A program made the translations under genes and the position numbers. Shown here in pieces: positions 12,068 through 21,226 of a DNA stretch of 30,587 nucleotides (position 1 is its first letter; each line of letters begins with the position of its first letter). A model generated the notes under the pieces. That model was not told the origin of the DNA, did not search any database, and saw only the letters and a program-made list of their open reading frames with translations. The stretch is from a virus. The stretch is taken from IMG/VR virus record IMGVR_UViG_3300030101_000592, positions 26,891 through 57,477 of that record; one strand, written 5' to 3'.

Positions 12068-13610
12068 CCTCTCCGAAATCGCTACGGATATGGAGTTCTC
12101 TCCAGAAGAGATACAACATATGCTGGACAATCTGGACAAGTTTGCACCAGAAGAACTTCAAGAGATTGATAAAATCGTTGAAGAACTGTCTACGAGGAAC
12201 GCAAATCAGGCGGCTCGTGACGATTTGATTGAGTTTTGTAAGCGTATGCAGCCAGATTATAAGGTTGGTAGACACCACCGTATCCTAGCAGACCAGCTTA
12301 TGGCGATTGAAAAGGGAGAGAAAGACCGTGTATGTGTCAACATACCCCCACGTCATGGTAAGTCACAGCTCGTAAGTATCTTTTATCCAGCTTGGTTTCT
12401 TGGTCGAAACCCCGGCAAGAAGGTTATGATGGTCTCTCACACTACCGATTTGGCTGTAGACTTCGGACGTAAGGTGAGAAATCTTATAGATATAGAAGAT
12501 TACAAAAACATCTTTCCAGATGTTAAGTTAGCTGTCGATAGTAAGTCGGCAGGTAGGTGGAATACAAATTTTGGAGGTGAGTATTTTGCGTGTGGTATCG
12601 GATCTGCTCTTGCTGGGAGGGGTGCTGATCTTCTGCTTGTTGATGATCCTCACTCTGAGCAGGATGTTATTAACGGAAACTTCTCAGTGTTTGAAAAAGC
12701 CTATGAGTGGTTCACATTTGGAGCGCGTACTCGATTAATGCCGGGCGGCAGAGTGGCTATTGTACAAACACGTTGGCACATGGATGACCTCACGGGGCGT
12801 GTAACCAACGATATGGTGAAGAACGAGCTAGCAGATCAGTACGAGATTGTAGAGTTTCCCGCACTTCTGGATGCTGATGATGGAACAAAGAAACCTTTGT
12901 GGCCTGAGTTCTTTGATCTGGCGGCTTTGGAACGTACAAAGGCTTCTATGCCTGCGTTTCAGTGGAACGCACAGTACCAACAGCAGCCTACAGCCGAAGA
13001 AGCGTCTATAATCAAGCGGGAATGGTGGGGGATATGGCCTAAAGATGACCCACCCCCAGTAGAATACATAATTATGTCGCTTGATGCTGCAGCAGAAAAG
13101 CATAATCGCGCTGATTACACCGCTCTGACTACGTGGGGTGTGTTTTTAAACGAGGAAGAAGACGCTAGACACCTGATATTGCTGGATTCTATTAAAAAGA
13201 GGATGGAATTTCCTGAATTAAAAGAACTTGCGCTGGAAGAGTACAAAAATTGGGAGCCAGACGCGTTTATTGTGGAGAAAAAGTCCTCTGGTGTGGCTAT
13301 TTATCAGGAAATGCGCCGTATGGGGCTACCTGTACAGGAGTACACCCCACACCGAGGAACAGGTGATAAGCTAGCTAGACTAAATTCTGTGGCTGATATC
13401 ATAGCGTCTGGCATGGCGTGGGTCCCCTCCACCCGCTGGGCAGAAGAATTAGTAGAAGAAGTCGCAGGATTTCCGTTCATGTCTAACGATGACCTTGTGG
13501 ACAGCACTGTTATGGCGCTAATGCGCTTTAGACAGGGTGGGTTCATACGTCTACCCACTGATGAATGGGATGACGAGCCTATTTATCGGAGACCTGTTGA
13601 ATATTATTAA
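12057..13610 (+). CDS. terL: terminase large subunit
   Basis: Packaging motor ATPase and nuclease, 517 aa, the typical size. ATPase: Walker A PPRHGKS at 97-103, Walker B LLLVDDPH at 192-199, coupling motif near VQTRWHMDDLTGR (236-248). RNase H-like nuclease: MSLDAAAEKHNRADYTAL with D343, then an acidic position near IVEKKSSG (E407) and NDDLVDSTVMAL (D478/D479, D482). It pumps DNA into the prohead through the portal and cuts concatemers. ATG lies 11 nt inside the small subunit gene. All key residues are present. Confidence 0.97.
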   Translation: MTTNLSEIATDMEFSPEEIQHMLDNLDKFAPEELQEIDKIVEELSTRNANQAARDDLIEFCKRMQPDYKVGRHHRILADQLMAIEKGEKDRVCVNIPPRHGKSQLVSIFYPAWFLGRNPGKKVMMVSHTTDLAVDFGRKVRNLIDIEDYKNIFPDVKLAVDSKSAGRWNTNFGGEYFACGIGSALAGRGADLLLVDDPHSEQDVINGNFSVFEKAYEWFTFGARTRLMPGGRVAIVQTRWHMDDLTGRVTNDMVKNELADQYEIVEFPALLDADDGTKKPLWPEFFDLAALERTKASMPAFQWNAQYQQQPTAEEASIIKREWWGIWPKDDPPPVEYIIMSLDAAAEKHNRADYTALTTWGVFLNEEEDARHLILLDSIKKRMEFPELKELALEEYKNWEPDAFIVEKKSSGVAIYQEMRRMGLPVQEYTPHRGTGDKLARLNSVADIIASGMAWVPSTRWAEELVEEVAGFPFMSNDDLVDSTVMALMRFRQGGFIRLPTDEWDDEPIYRRPVEYY

Positions 13611-13659
13611 GGTGTTCTAGATACAATTCTGCTACCACACGGCTTGATGTGATTAACAG

Positions 13660-13694
13660 TATAGTGCCTGTATCACTATATATCACGTAGTGAT
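13660..13694. terminator. two stem-loops between converging genes
   Basis: TATAGTG, 7-nt loop, CACTATA (13660-13680), directly followed by ATCAC, 3-nt loop, GTGAT (13682-13694) and a short T-rich stretch. They lie between the stop of the large terminase gene (+) and that of a small - strand gene. The position suits a bidirectional terminator; the stems are AT-rich, so strength is doubtful. Confidence 0.4.
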
Positions 13695-13699
13695 TTCTC

Positions 13700-13876
13700 T
13701 TAGTTTCCAGCAACTTCAAGGCAAACAACAGTCTGAGATTTATGTATGACTAGTGATTCCTTTGCTTCCAGCATTTCAATCTCACATTCTTTAAGATCTG
13801 CGTATGACGAGCCAATTTGATAGTATTTTAGGTGGTCAGTGTTCACAAACTGAATGAAAACAAGTACATAAATCAT
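13700..13876 (-). CDS. small membrane or exported hypothetical protein
   Basis: Protein of 58 aa from ATG at 13874-13876, which overlaps the stop of the upstream gene as ATGA; an in-frame GTG at 13903 would add nine residues but lacks a ribosome site. The N-terminus MIYVLVFIQFVNT is hydrophobic and could be a signal or anchor; the rest is polar with two cysteines (CEIEMLEAKE and VVCLEVAGN) that might form a disulphide outside the membrane. Similar short cysteine-bearing exported proteins are common in marine phages. Function is unknown. Confidence 0.6.
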   Translation of the reverse strand: MIYVLVFIQFVNTDHLKYYQIGSSYADLKECEIEMLEAKESLVIHKSQTVVCLEVAGN

Positions 13877-14328
13877 GGTAGATAATCCCAAATATCTAGC
13901 CACCCCATATAGTGTAGGTATCCGGTGGCTCCTATAGACGTAAAGATAAGCAATACAATTATACCTACTATGGTTATCATTAATTCTTGCCGCTGTATAG
14001 CGTCACGCCTTGCTTGAGCCTCCGCTTCGCGCTTTTCTGCTAGGACTTCTCGCCTGATTTTTAAGAGTTCTAGGTACTTTGACCTTCCGTAGGTCTGAGT
14101 AATCCACTCCTTGAGTTCCTCTTCAGCGTCGGCAGCTTGACGAATCTTAGCCCAGCGGTCTAAAGCCGTAGCATTGGTGCTTTTACTGGAAATGCCTTTT
14201 TTCTGAAGCTGTTTCTTGGCAGCGTCCGTTGCGTCAAAAAATTGACCAATCTGTTTACTAAGACCAGCTACGGTTTTACCAGCAGCTAGCCCTGTTTTTA
14301 TGCCAGCAAGGATTGTTAAGGGATCCAT
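13873..14328 (-). CDS. helical protein with C-terminal transmembrane segment
   Basis: Protein of 151 aa. It starts MDPLTILAGIKTGLAAGKTV, then AGLSKQIGQFFDATDAAKKQ, a pattern I associate with marine phage proteins of unknown role found near structural genes. A long charged helix (about 60-115, Arg/Glu/Ala-rich, likely coiled coil) leads to one membrane segment (about 116-138) and a short aromatic tail. It runs against the flanking late genes, between terminase and portal. The membrane segment plus the exported partner downstream suggests host envelope action or DNA ejection; lysis is possible but unproven. Confidence 0.7.
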   Translation of the reverse strand: MDPLTILAGIKTGLAAGKTVAGLSKQIGQFFDATDAAKKQLQKKGISSKSTNATALDRWAKIRQAADAEEELKEWITQTYGRSKYLELLKIRREVLAEKREAEAQARRDAIQRQELMITIVGIIVLLIFTSIGATGYLHYMGWLDIWDYLP

Positions 14329-14395
14329 TATTGTTTTTACACCGCGGTTTGGTTACATTGAGAGCGGGACATGCTCCCAACTGTCCCACGGCGGG

Positions 14396-14417
14396 GCGTG
14401 TAAACCCCCCTACACGC
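14396..14417. promoter_or_regulatory. stem-loop in the divergent gap before the portal gene
   Basis: GCGTGTA, 8-nt loop of AA plus six C, TACACGC. It lies in the 163-nt gap between a leftward gene and the portal gene. The rest of the gap is AT-rich towards the portal (14425-14480), where a late promoter would be expected, but no convincing -35/-10 pair is seen. Confidence 0.45.
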
Positions 14418-14491
14418 TCTGCCAACTTAATATATAGACCAAACGATAGTTTTTGTGTAGAATAAATTAACATATATCAGAAAGAGTGCTT

Positions 14492-16906
14492 ATGGCTATT
14501 GAAAAACCTATGGTTCCAGCAGATCTGGAAGTAGAAGGCAATCCCTCTGAGGAGGAACTTACAGTAGAAATCGTCAATCCAGACGCCGTGTCGATGGAGA
14601 CAGAAGACGGTGGGGTGGTACTTGACTTCACTGGAGAGCTTACAGAAGACCTTATTGGCCCTGACCATGACGCAAACCTAGCAGAGTTCATTGATGAGGG
14701 TGATCTTCGAGCTATGGCATCAGAGCTTGTAGCAGACTTTAACGCTGATAGAGAGTCTCGTTCCGACTGGGCTAGAGCATATGTCAAGGGTCTTGACCTA
14801 TTAGGCATGAAGATAGAAGAGCGTCAGCAGCCTTGGGCAGGGGCTTCTGGAGTATTTCATCCTGTTCTGACCGAATCTGTTGTACGGTTCCAAGCGCAAG
14901 CTATGGGAGAACTCTTTCCTGCCAGTGGGCCAGTCAGAGCCAAAATTATGGGAAAGCTAACCCCAGAGAAGTTTGACCAAGCAGAGCGTGTAGAGACAGA
15001 GCTTAATTATCTTTTGACTGAAGAGATGACAGAATACAGAGACGAGCTTGAGCAGATGTTGTTTAAGTTACCTCTAGCGGGGTCAGCGTTTAAAAAAGTA
15101 TATTATGATCCTATAACAGATAGACCATGCGCTGTATTTGTCCCATCTGAGGACTTTGTTGCTTCATATGGCGCAACTGATCTTATGACATGTTCAAGAT
15201 ACACTCATGTTATGAAGAAGACTAAAAACGAAATTCTACAACTTCAGGTAAACGGGTTCTATAAAGATATAGATCTACCCGACCCACAACCAGATTTTTC
15301 TGATATACAAGAGAAGTATGATGAACTAGATGGTGAAGAGGCTATCATCGAAGATGATGATCGACATACTATACTAGAGATGCATCTTGATATTAACATG
15401 CCTGAAGAGCTTGACGATCCTGATGGTATAGCTAGACCTTATGTCATAACCATAGATAAGTCGTCACAAGAGATACTATCTATTAGAAAGAATTGGTACG
15501 AGGATGACGAAAAGAAAAAGAAACGTATGCATTTCGTTCATTACCGATATCTACCGGGACTGGGATTCTACGGCACAGGGCTTATTCACCTCATTGGAGG
15601 CTTGGCGAAATCAGCCACCTCAATACTTCGACAACTTATTGATGCGGGTACGCTATCGAATTTACCTGCAGGTCTTAAAGCTAGGGGAATGCGTATTAAA
15701 GGTGACGACACGCCCCTTATGCCGGGGGAGTTCAGGGACGTGGATGTACCGGGTGGGGCAATCCGCGATTCAATTACGTTTATCCCTTATAAAGAGCCAA
15801 GCGGAGTACTCTATTCTTTACTTGGCAACATTGTCGAAGAAGGACGACGTATAGGGTCTGTAGCTGACATACAGGTTGGTGACATGAACGCTCAAGCACC
15901 AGTCGGTACAACTCTTGCCCTTCTGGAGAGATCCATGAAAGTGATGTCTGGTGTACAGGCTCGCCTTCATGCGGCAATGAAAAAAGAACTACGTCTACTT
16001 GCAAAGATAGTGCATGACTATATGCCAGCAGAGTACGCTTATGAGATGGAAGGTGATTTTAGCAGAACAGATGACTTTGACAAACGTATAGATGTTATAC
16101 CTGTGAGCGATCCTAACGCTGCTACGATGTCGCAAAGAATTATGCAGTATCAAGCAGCTCTACAGCTAGCACAGCAAGCACCGCAGTTGTACGACATGGG
16201 CAAACTACACCGTCAGATGCTAGAAGTTCTAGGTATACAGGATGCAAGCGATATAATTAAGTTACCTGATGACATCAAACCAGCAGATCCTGTGACCGAA
16301 AACATGATGATTTTAAAGCAGGAGCCTGTAAAGGTTTTCAAGTATCAGGATCACGAAGCACATATCGGCGTTCACATGGCAGCGGCACAAGATCCAAAGA
16401 TCATGCAGATGGTGGGGCAGTCTCCGTTCGCGCAGCAGATACAACAAGCAATGGCTGCACATATAACCGAACACGTTGCGTTCCAGTATCGCCGCGAGAT
16501 AGAGAAGATGCTTGGAGTGGAGATGCCAAACGAAGAGCAACCACTACCAGAAAACATAGAGGTAGATATCTCCCGCATGGCAAAAGACGCAGCAGAGAAG
16601 CTATTGAAGAAAGATCAGACAGAAGCACAGCAACAACAAGTTGCCAAACAACAGCAAGATCCCGTTGTGCAGATGCAACAACAAGAACTACAGCTCAAAG
16701 CACAAGAGCTGCAGCATAAGATGCAGACTGATATGGCTAAAATTCAGCTTGAAGCTGAAAAGATTAAAGCGCAGAATCAAAGAGAAGGCGCTAAACTGGG
16801 AGTTACGCTTGCTACCGAGTTGGATAAGAACCAACGTGAAGATCAGCAAGCTGGCGCTAAATTGGGTATAGAAGTAGCGAAGGAGTTAACTAAGGGGGAT
16901 GGATGA
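14492..16906 (+). CDS. portal protein
   Basis: Protein of 804 aa; dodecameric portals of P22-like podoviruses are of similar size. Start at ATG 14492 with AGAAAGAG just upstream; an in-frame GTG at 14486 is less likely. The segment QQPWAGASGVFHPVLTESVV and the following FQAQAMGELFPASGPVRAK are characteristic of a marine portal family. A helical stem region follows (about 390-560), and the C-terminus from about 690 is a long Gln/Lys-rich helix (many QQ and QLK steps) that would form the coiled-coil barrel projecting into the head. It is the channel for packaging and ejection and binds terminase, scaffold and the adaptors. Acidic N-terminal 70 residues. Confidence 0.9.
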   Translation: MAIEKPMVPADLEVEGNPSEEELTVEIVNPDAVSMETEDGGVVLDFTGELTEDLIGPDHDANLAEFIDEGDLRAMASELVADFNADRESRSDWARAYVKGLDLLGMKIEERQQPWAGASGVFHPVLTESVVRFQAQAMGELFPASGPVRAKIMGKLTPEKFDQAERVETELNYLLTEEMTEYRDELEQMLFKLPLAGSAFKKVYYDPITDRPCAVFVPSEDFVASYGATDLMTCSRYTHVMKKTKNEILQLQVNGFYKDIDLPDPQPDFSDIQEKYDELDGEEAIIEDDDRHTILEMHLDINMPEELDDPDGIARPYVITIDKSSQEILSIRKNWYEDDEKKKKRMHFVHYRYLPGLGFYGTGLIHLIGGLAKSATSILRQLIDAGTLSNLPAGLKARGMRIKGDDTPLMPGEFRDVDVPGGAIRDSITFIPYKEPSGVLYSLLGNIVEEGRRIGSVADIQVGDMNAQAPVGTTLALLERSMKVMSGVQARLHAAMKKELRLLAKIVHDYMPAEYAYEMEGDFSRTDDFDKRIDVIPVSDPNAATMSQRIMQYQAALQLAQQAPQLYDMGKLHRQMLEVLGIQDASDIIKLPDDIKPADPVTENMMILKQEPVKVFKYQDHEAHIGVHMAAAQDPKIMQMVGQSPFAQQIQQAMAAHITEHVAFQYRREIEKMLGVEMPNEEQPLPENIEVDISRMAKDAAEKLLKKDQTEAQQQQVAKQQQDPVVQMQQQELQLKAQELQHKMQTDMAKIQLEAEKIKAQNQREGAKLGVTLATELDKNQREDQQAGAKLGIEVAKELTKGDG

Positions 16907-17087
16907 TACGGTTATCGCGCTCTTAAAGCGTGTTATCACTGAATCTGGGGACGAGGTAAAACAGTTCCTAGCTGACGGGAGAGCGGAGGACATGTCTGCG
17001 TATAACAGACTTGTTGGCCGTTATGAGGCTCTCAAACTAATGGAGAGAGAGCTAGAAGACTTAGAAAAAAGATTTATTGAAGAATAG
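16899..17087 (+). CDS. small helical hypothetical protein
   Basis: Protein of 62 aa, two charged helices (VIALLKRVITESGDEVKQFL and YEALKLMERELEDLEKRFIE), possibly coiled coil. It overlaps the portal end by 8 nt. Short helical proteins at this point are common in phage head operons, but the role is not known. Confidence 0.65.
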   Translation: MDDTVIALLKRVITESGDEVKQFLADGRAEDMSAYNRLVGRYEALKLMERELEDLEKRFIEE

Positions 17088-17119
17088 ATTTTTTTGTTCT
17101 ATGCATTAACTGGGGGCTT

Positions 17120-17134
17120 CGTGGATGATCCACG
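17120..17134 (+). promoter_or_regulatory. short CGTGG/CCACG dyad upstream of the GroES-like gene
   Basis: CGTGG, 5-nt loop, CCACG, 38 nt before the co-chaperonin start. It is the only copy of the dyad core seen in the late region and is shorter in the loop than the early copies. Confidence 0.45.
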
Positions 17135-17172
17135 CAAGGTTTCTGTGAACCTAAATCACTGCAAGGAATATT

Positions 17173-17541
17173 ATGTACACAGCAGAAGTTAAAACGGAAG
17201 AAAAAGTAGCTACACAGCTACCAGAGCCAAAAGGCTACAAACTACTCATAGGAATTCCAGAGGTCAGCGAAAAGACAGAAGGCGGAATATTTATGCCTGA
17301 TGGTATGAGAAGCGCAGAAGAAACCGCTTCAATCGTCGGTTTTGTTATAAAAACAGGGCCAGATGCTTACTCTGACAAAGAAAGATTTCCTAATGGAGCC
17401 TACTGTAAAGAAGGCGATTTTGTAATTTTTAGATCCTATTCAGGAACAAGGTTTAAAATACACGGTAAAGAGTTTCGTCTAATCAATGACGATACTGTTG
17501 AGGCTGTGGTAGATGATCCAAGGGGGTATACAAGAGTATGA
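17173..17541 (+). CDS. GroES-like co-chaperonin
   Basis: Protein of 122 aa. Residues 20-122 follow the chaperonin-10 pattern: GYKLLIGIPE strand, flexible loop KTEGGIFMPDGMRSAEE (about 34-50, the mobile GroEL-binding loop), ASIVGFVIKTGPDAY, GDFVIFRSYSGTRFKIHGKEF and a C-terminal strand. Phage co-chaperonins (T4 gp31 is the known case) enlarge the host GroEL cage so that the major capsid protein can fold. Its place between portal and scaffold fits that. AAGGA 8 nt before ATG. The 15-residue N-terminal extension and VDDPRGYTRV tail are specific to this phage type. Confidence 0.88.
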   Translation: MYTAEVKTEEKVATQLPEPKGYKLLIGIPEVSEKTEGGIFMPDGMRSAEETASIVGFVIKTGPDAYSDKERFPNGAYCKEGDFVIFRSYSGTRFKIHGKEFRLINDDTVEAVVDDPRGYTRV

Positions 17542-18515
17542 GTAACGTGGCCGAAGAACAAGAATTCAAAGAAGAAACAGTTGCCGAAGCAGTGGCTAGC
17601 GCACAACAAGATGTTGTAAACGAATCACCTGAAACACAAGATGTTGATTCTTTTGACATTGAGGTTGTGGATGACACTCCTGAAGAAGATCAGGGGAAAC
17701 CACGCCGCGCCGAAGACGCCGAACCACAGATACCTTCGGATGACGAGGTAGAGAAATACTCTGAAGGGGTGCAGAAACGTATCAAACAGTTAAAGTTTGA
17801 GTTTCACGAGGAGCGCCGTGCGAAAGAAGAAGCAGCGCGACTGCAGGAAGAAGCGTTACGTTATGCAGAAACAATCAAGTCTGAAAACGAAAAACTACGC
17901 AAAACCCTAGATGATGGGGAGCAAACCCTTATAGGGCAGGCTAAAACTCGTATTGAAGCGCAGCTTGCACAAGCTCAGGCGCAGTATAAAACCGCGTATG
18001 AAGCAGGTGATCCTGACGAGCTTTTAAAAGCACAGTCGGAACTAACTAGACTGCAGAACGAAGAATATCGTGTAAGCAATTACAAACCACAACCTAGGGC
18101 GGCAGAAAAACCCGCTGAACCTGCACCGCAACCTGCTCAACCTCCACAGGTAGACCAGAAGGCTTTAGAGTGGGGTAAAAAGAACGAATGGTTTGAAAAA
18201 GACCCTGAAATGACAGGGTATGCATACGGACTTCACCAAAAACTTGTAAATCAGGGTATTGATCCGAGAACAGATCAGTACTATGATGAGATAGACAAAG
18301 CCGTAAGGCGAGTCTTTCCAGATAAGTTTGACGATGGGCAAATTGAGGAAGAAGCACCCCAACGTCAAAACGGCCCCGTGGTTGCCGCACCGTCTAAAAC
18401 GACCAAGAAACCACGCACAGTGCGACTGACCTCAACGCAAGCTGCTCTCGCCAAGCGGCTTGGTCTGACAAATGAGCAATATGCGGCGCAGTTGATGAAG
18501 GAAGTATCCAAATGA
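17538..18515 (+). CDS. capsid scaffolding protein
   Basis: Protein of 325 aa between the co-chaperonin and capsid genes. It is very acidic at the N-terminus (about 1-75), has a long Glu/Lys/Ala/Gln coiled coil (about 75-185), a Pro/Ala linker (about 190-215), and a basic C-terminal domain (KTTKKPRTVRLTSTQAALAK) of the kind that binds capsid subunits. It would guide assembly of the procapsid and then leave. ATG overlaps the previous stop by 4 nt. Call is from composition, length and gene order. Confidence 0.85.
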   Translation: MSNVAEEQEFKEETVAEAVASAQQDVVNESPETQDVDSFDIEVVDDTPEEDQGKPRRAEDAEPQIPSDDEVEKYSEGVQKRIKQLKFEFHEERRAKEEAARLQEEALRYAETIKSENEKLRKTLDDGEQTLIGQAKTRIEAQLAQAQAQYKTAYEAGDPDELLKAQSELTRLQNEEYRVSNYKPQPRAAEKPAEPAPQPAQPPQVDQKALEWGKKNEWFEKDPEMTGYAYGLHQKLVNQGIDPRTDQYYDEIDKAVRRVFPDKFDDGQIEEEAPQRQNGPVVAAPSKTTKKPRTVRLTSTQAALAKRLGLTNEQYAAQLMKEVSK

Positions 18516-18955
18516 CAGACAGAACCTCGCGCAATAACAAAACTCGTGACAACGAGAAACGTAAAGCGTCATGGGAGAGACCCTCGATGTTACCGACCCC
18601 CGAACCACGAGACGGATTAGAGTTTCGTTGGATTCGCACAGCAATACTGGGTAATACGGATAACCCGAATGTTTCTTCTAGATTCCGCGAAGGTTGGACG
18701 CCTGTTCGTAAGGAGGATCATCCTAACCTTCAAGTTGTGTCTGATATCGACTCACGATTTCAAGACAATATTGAGGTCGGTGGATTACTGCTTTGCCAGA
18801 ATTCTGCCGAAAATGTTCAAGCTAGGAAGGATGCACAGTTACAACAGGCTAAACACCAAATGGAAGCTGTGGATAATTCTTACTTGAGGCAATCAGACCC
18901 TCGTATGCCTGTTCTAAATCCAGAGCGGAGTACGAGGACTTCGTTTGGCAAGTAA
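18512..18955 (+). CDS. hypothetical virion-region protein
   Basis: Protein of 147 aa, Arg/Asn/Asp-rich, starting with a basic disordered part (TDRTSRNNKTRDNEKRKASW). The centre FRWIRTAILGNTDNPNVSSR, then FREGWTPVRKEDHPNLQ matches a small protein often placed between scaffold and capsid genes in marine phages. ATG overlaps the scaffold stop by 4 nt. Role unknown; perhaps a head assembly cofactor. Confidence 0.7.
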   Translation: MTDRTSRNNKTRDNEKRKASWERPSMLPTPEPRDGLEFRWIRTAILGNTDNPNVSSRFREGWTPVRKEDHPNLQVVSDIDSRFQDNIEVGGLLLCQNSAENVQARKDAQLQQAKHQMEAVDNSYLRQSDPRMPVLNPERSTRTSFGK

Positions 18956-19008
18956 CCCTTACGGGGAGCTTGCTTGGTAGAAACTTTAAATGATAAGGAA
19001 CCAGAGCT

Positions 19009-19620
19009 ATGGCTACTTCAGCAGCTCCTTATGGTCTTCGTCCTATTAGACGTACGGACGGCATGCCATATGCTGGGGCAACATCCCAGTTTCTCATCGA
19101 TCCTTCAGGTGAAGCTACAAACCTATTTTATGGGCAAGCAGTTATCATCGGGGCCGATGGGTTTATCGCGCTGGCTACAGGCACAGGTGCAGACCTGACC
19201 TCTAACAGCATTTCCGGTACAACAGGCGTAGGCGCTATTGGTGTTTTCGTCGGTTGTGAGTATGTGAATGATTCCGGTCAAACGGTTCAAGCACAGTTCT
19301 ATCCATCTGGCACAGCCAATGGTGGGCCGATTAAGGCTTACGTTGTTGACGATCCAAACGTACTGTTTCAAGCGCAGCTTGATGGTACAGGAGCGCAAAC
19401 AATTATCGGAACTAATACATTCTTTGCGTCTGCACAGTCTACCTCTACAGGTAGCACAGCGACAGGCAACTCCACATCAGCGCTAGACGCAACTGTTCAG
19501 ACAGCGGCGGCAGCGTTTAGAATTGTGGCGCATGTCTCTGATCCAGCAGATGCATTTCCAGATGTATTGGTTAAGTTCAATCCCGGTGGTCATCAGATGA
19601 CCAACAACGTCGGCTTATAA
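19009..19620 (+). CDS. putative capsid decoration or head structural protein
   Basis: Protein of 203 aa, Ala/Gly/Ser/Thr-rich, beta type (for example GADGFIALATGTGADLTSNS), starting MATSAAPYGLRPIRR. Position just before the major capsid gene and its composition suggest a decoration or minor head protein. AAGGAAC precedes ATG at good spacing. The family is often seen in marine phages with no assigned function. Confidence 0.65.
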   Translation: MATSAAPYGLRPIRRTDGMPYAGATSQFLIDPSGEATNLFYGQAVIIGADGFIALATGTGADLTSNSISGTTGVGAIGVFVGCEYVNDSGQTVQAQFYPSGTANGGPIKAYVVDDPNVLFQAQLDGTGAQTIIGTNTFFASAQSTSTGSTATGNSTSALDATVQTAAAAFRIVAHVSDPADAFPDVLVKFNPGGHQMTNNVGL

Positions 19621-19632
19621 GGAGGCTAAATA

Positions 19633-20538
19633 ATGGCTATTTCACGCGCACAGCTCCTTAAAGAGCTACTTCCCGGCCTAAACGCATTATACGGCTTGGA
19701 ATACGACAAGTACGAGAATGAGCATGAGGAAATATACGAGACAGAAACTTCAGAGCGTAGCTTTGAAGAAGAAGTAAAACTGTCTGGTTTTGGTGCAGCT
19801 CCTGTGAAAGCAGAAGGTTCATCCATTTCTTATGACAATGCTCAAGAGCATTTCACTTCTCGTTACAACCACGAAACTGTTGCTATGGGCTTTTCTATCA
19901 CTGAAGAAGCGATGGAAGATAACCTATATGACTCTCTTTCTGCACGTTACACCAAGGCATTAGCCCGTGGTATGGCGTATACAAAGCAGACAAAAGCAGC
20001 AGCTTTGTTAAACAATGGTTTTGATACTTTTAACTCTGGTGATGGTGTTACACTGTTTTCAACAGCGCACCCGACTATTGAAGGTGTCAATAACCGCAAC
20101 CGTTTAGCTACAAATGCTGACTTAAATGAGACTTCACTTGAGCAATCTGTAATTGATATTGCTGCGTTCGTTGATGAGCGTGGTCTATTAATCGCAGCTC
20201 GCCCACGTAAGTTGATTGTACCGCCAGCACTTATGTTTGTCGCTACACGTCTGTTACAGACAGAGTTACGTGTCGGAACAGCAGATAATGATTTGAATGC
20301 GATACGTTCAAATGGGTCTATCCCAGAGGGCTATACCATCAACCATTATCTAACAGATAACGATGCGTTCTTCATCACAACAGATATACCTAATGGCATG
20401 AAGCACTTTGTGCGTACTGCTATGCAGACAGGCATGGACGGTGACTTCGATACAGGTAACGTTCGCTACAAAGCGAGAGAGCGTTATTCTTTCGGTGTTT
20501 CCGACCCGCTAGGTATTTTTGGTTCCCCCGGAGCCTAA
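19633..20538 (+). CDS. major capsid protein
   Basis: Protein of 301 aa with a very strong ribosome site (AAGGAGG 7 nt before ATG) and an intrinsic terminator after the stop, as expected for the most abundant virion protein. The N-terminus is a charged helix (NALYGLEYDKYENEHEEIYE), as in the N-arm of HK97-fold capsids. HYLTDNDAFFITTDIPNGMK is typical of the Mu gpT-like capsid branch. AHPTIEGVNNRN and ARPRKLIVPPALMF (about 208-221) are also diagnostic of this group. It forms the icosahedral shell on the scaffold. Confidence 0.92.
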   Translation: MAISRAQLLKELLPGLNALYGLEYDKYENEHEEIYETETSERSFEEEVKLSGFGAAPVKAEGSSISYDNAQEHFTSRYNHETVAMGFSITEEAMEDNLYDSLSARYTKALARGMAYTKQTKAAALLNNGFDTFNSGDGVTLFSTAHPTIEGVNNRNRLATNADLNETSLEQSVIDIAAFVDERGLLIAARPRKLIVPPALMFVATRLLQTELRVGTADNDLNAIRSNGSIPEGYTINHYLTDNDAFFITTDIPNGMKHFVRTAMQTGMDGDFDTGNVRYKARERYSFGVSDPLGIFGSPGA

Positions 20539-20594
20539 ATTATGCTATAGAGAGGTTACTACTTTTTCATATTAGTAGTCCTCCCTGTTAAACT

Positions 20595-20623
20595 GGGGCA
20601 GCGTAAGTTGCCCCTTTCTTTTT
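20595..20623 (+). terminator. Rho-independent terminator after the capsid gene
   Basis: Stem GGGGCA / TGCCCC with an 8-nt loop, then TTTCTTTTT. It lies 57 nt after the capsid stop and is the clearest intrinsic terminator in the window. Partial read-through would supply the downstream tail genes at lower level. Confidence 0.85.
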
Positions 20624-20736
20624 AAAAAAACTATGTTATGCTGTTTGTAGGGGCAACATTAGCCTTGCAGACAGGACACCCCCTACCTGACGTTGCACAG
20701 ACTGCTAGGCAAAACCTTGTGCAAAGGGTATTTATT

Positions 20737-21219
20737 ATGGCATCAACTACATTTTCAGGCCCAGTGACATCTACTGCTGGTTTCGTCAGCGGCTCAGATT
20801 CTTTGGTTTCTATCGCAGCAGACACAACACTAACTGCTGCTTCTCATGCAGGGCGTACAATGAACCTCAACGTAGCTTCTGGCGCAACTGTAACGCTTCC
20901 AGCAGCATCTGGAAGTGGCAACACTTATAGATTCTTCGTTCAGACAACTGTAACTTCGAACAACTATAAAATTCAGGTAGCAAGTGCGAGTGACACAATG
21001 GCAGGCATTGCAGTAGTGGCAAACGATAGCGACAACACAGCATCTATTTTTGAAACTGCGGCAGCATCAGACACGATCACTCTAGACGGAACTACAACAG
21101 GCGGTATCTTGGGTGGTCAAGTTGAGCTTCAAGACGTTGCTTCAGGTGTCTTTCGTGTTCTAATTAATCAATCAGCAACTGGCACAGAAGCTACACCGTT
21201 TAGCGCTGCTGTTTCATAG
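20737..21219 (+). CDS. putative virion structural protein
   Basis: Protein of 160 aa from ATG at 20737 (AAAGGG upstream); an in-frame ATG at 20638 lies directly on the terminator and is unlikely. Ser/Thr/Ala-rich beta sequence without cysteine, for example GPVTSTAGFVSGSDSLVS and ASGATVTLPAASGSGNTYRF, typical of exposed head fibre or decoration proteins. It follows the capsid terminator and so begins the connector and tail region. Confidence 0.7.
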   Translation: MASTTFSGPVTSTAGFVSGSDSLVSIAADTTLTAASHAGRTMNLNVASGATVTLPAASGSGNTYRFFVQTTVTSNNYKIQVASASDTMAGIAVVANDSDNTASIFETAAASDTITLDGTTTGGILGGQVELQDVASGVFRVLINQSATGTEATPFSAAVS

Positions 21220-21226
21220 GTGAATC

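Noticed and set aside
20638-20736. Upstream start extending the 160-aa protein by 33 residues
   Set aside because: It begins just after the capsid terminator with no ribosome site, whereas ATG at 20737 has one and begins a typical structural protein sequence.
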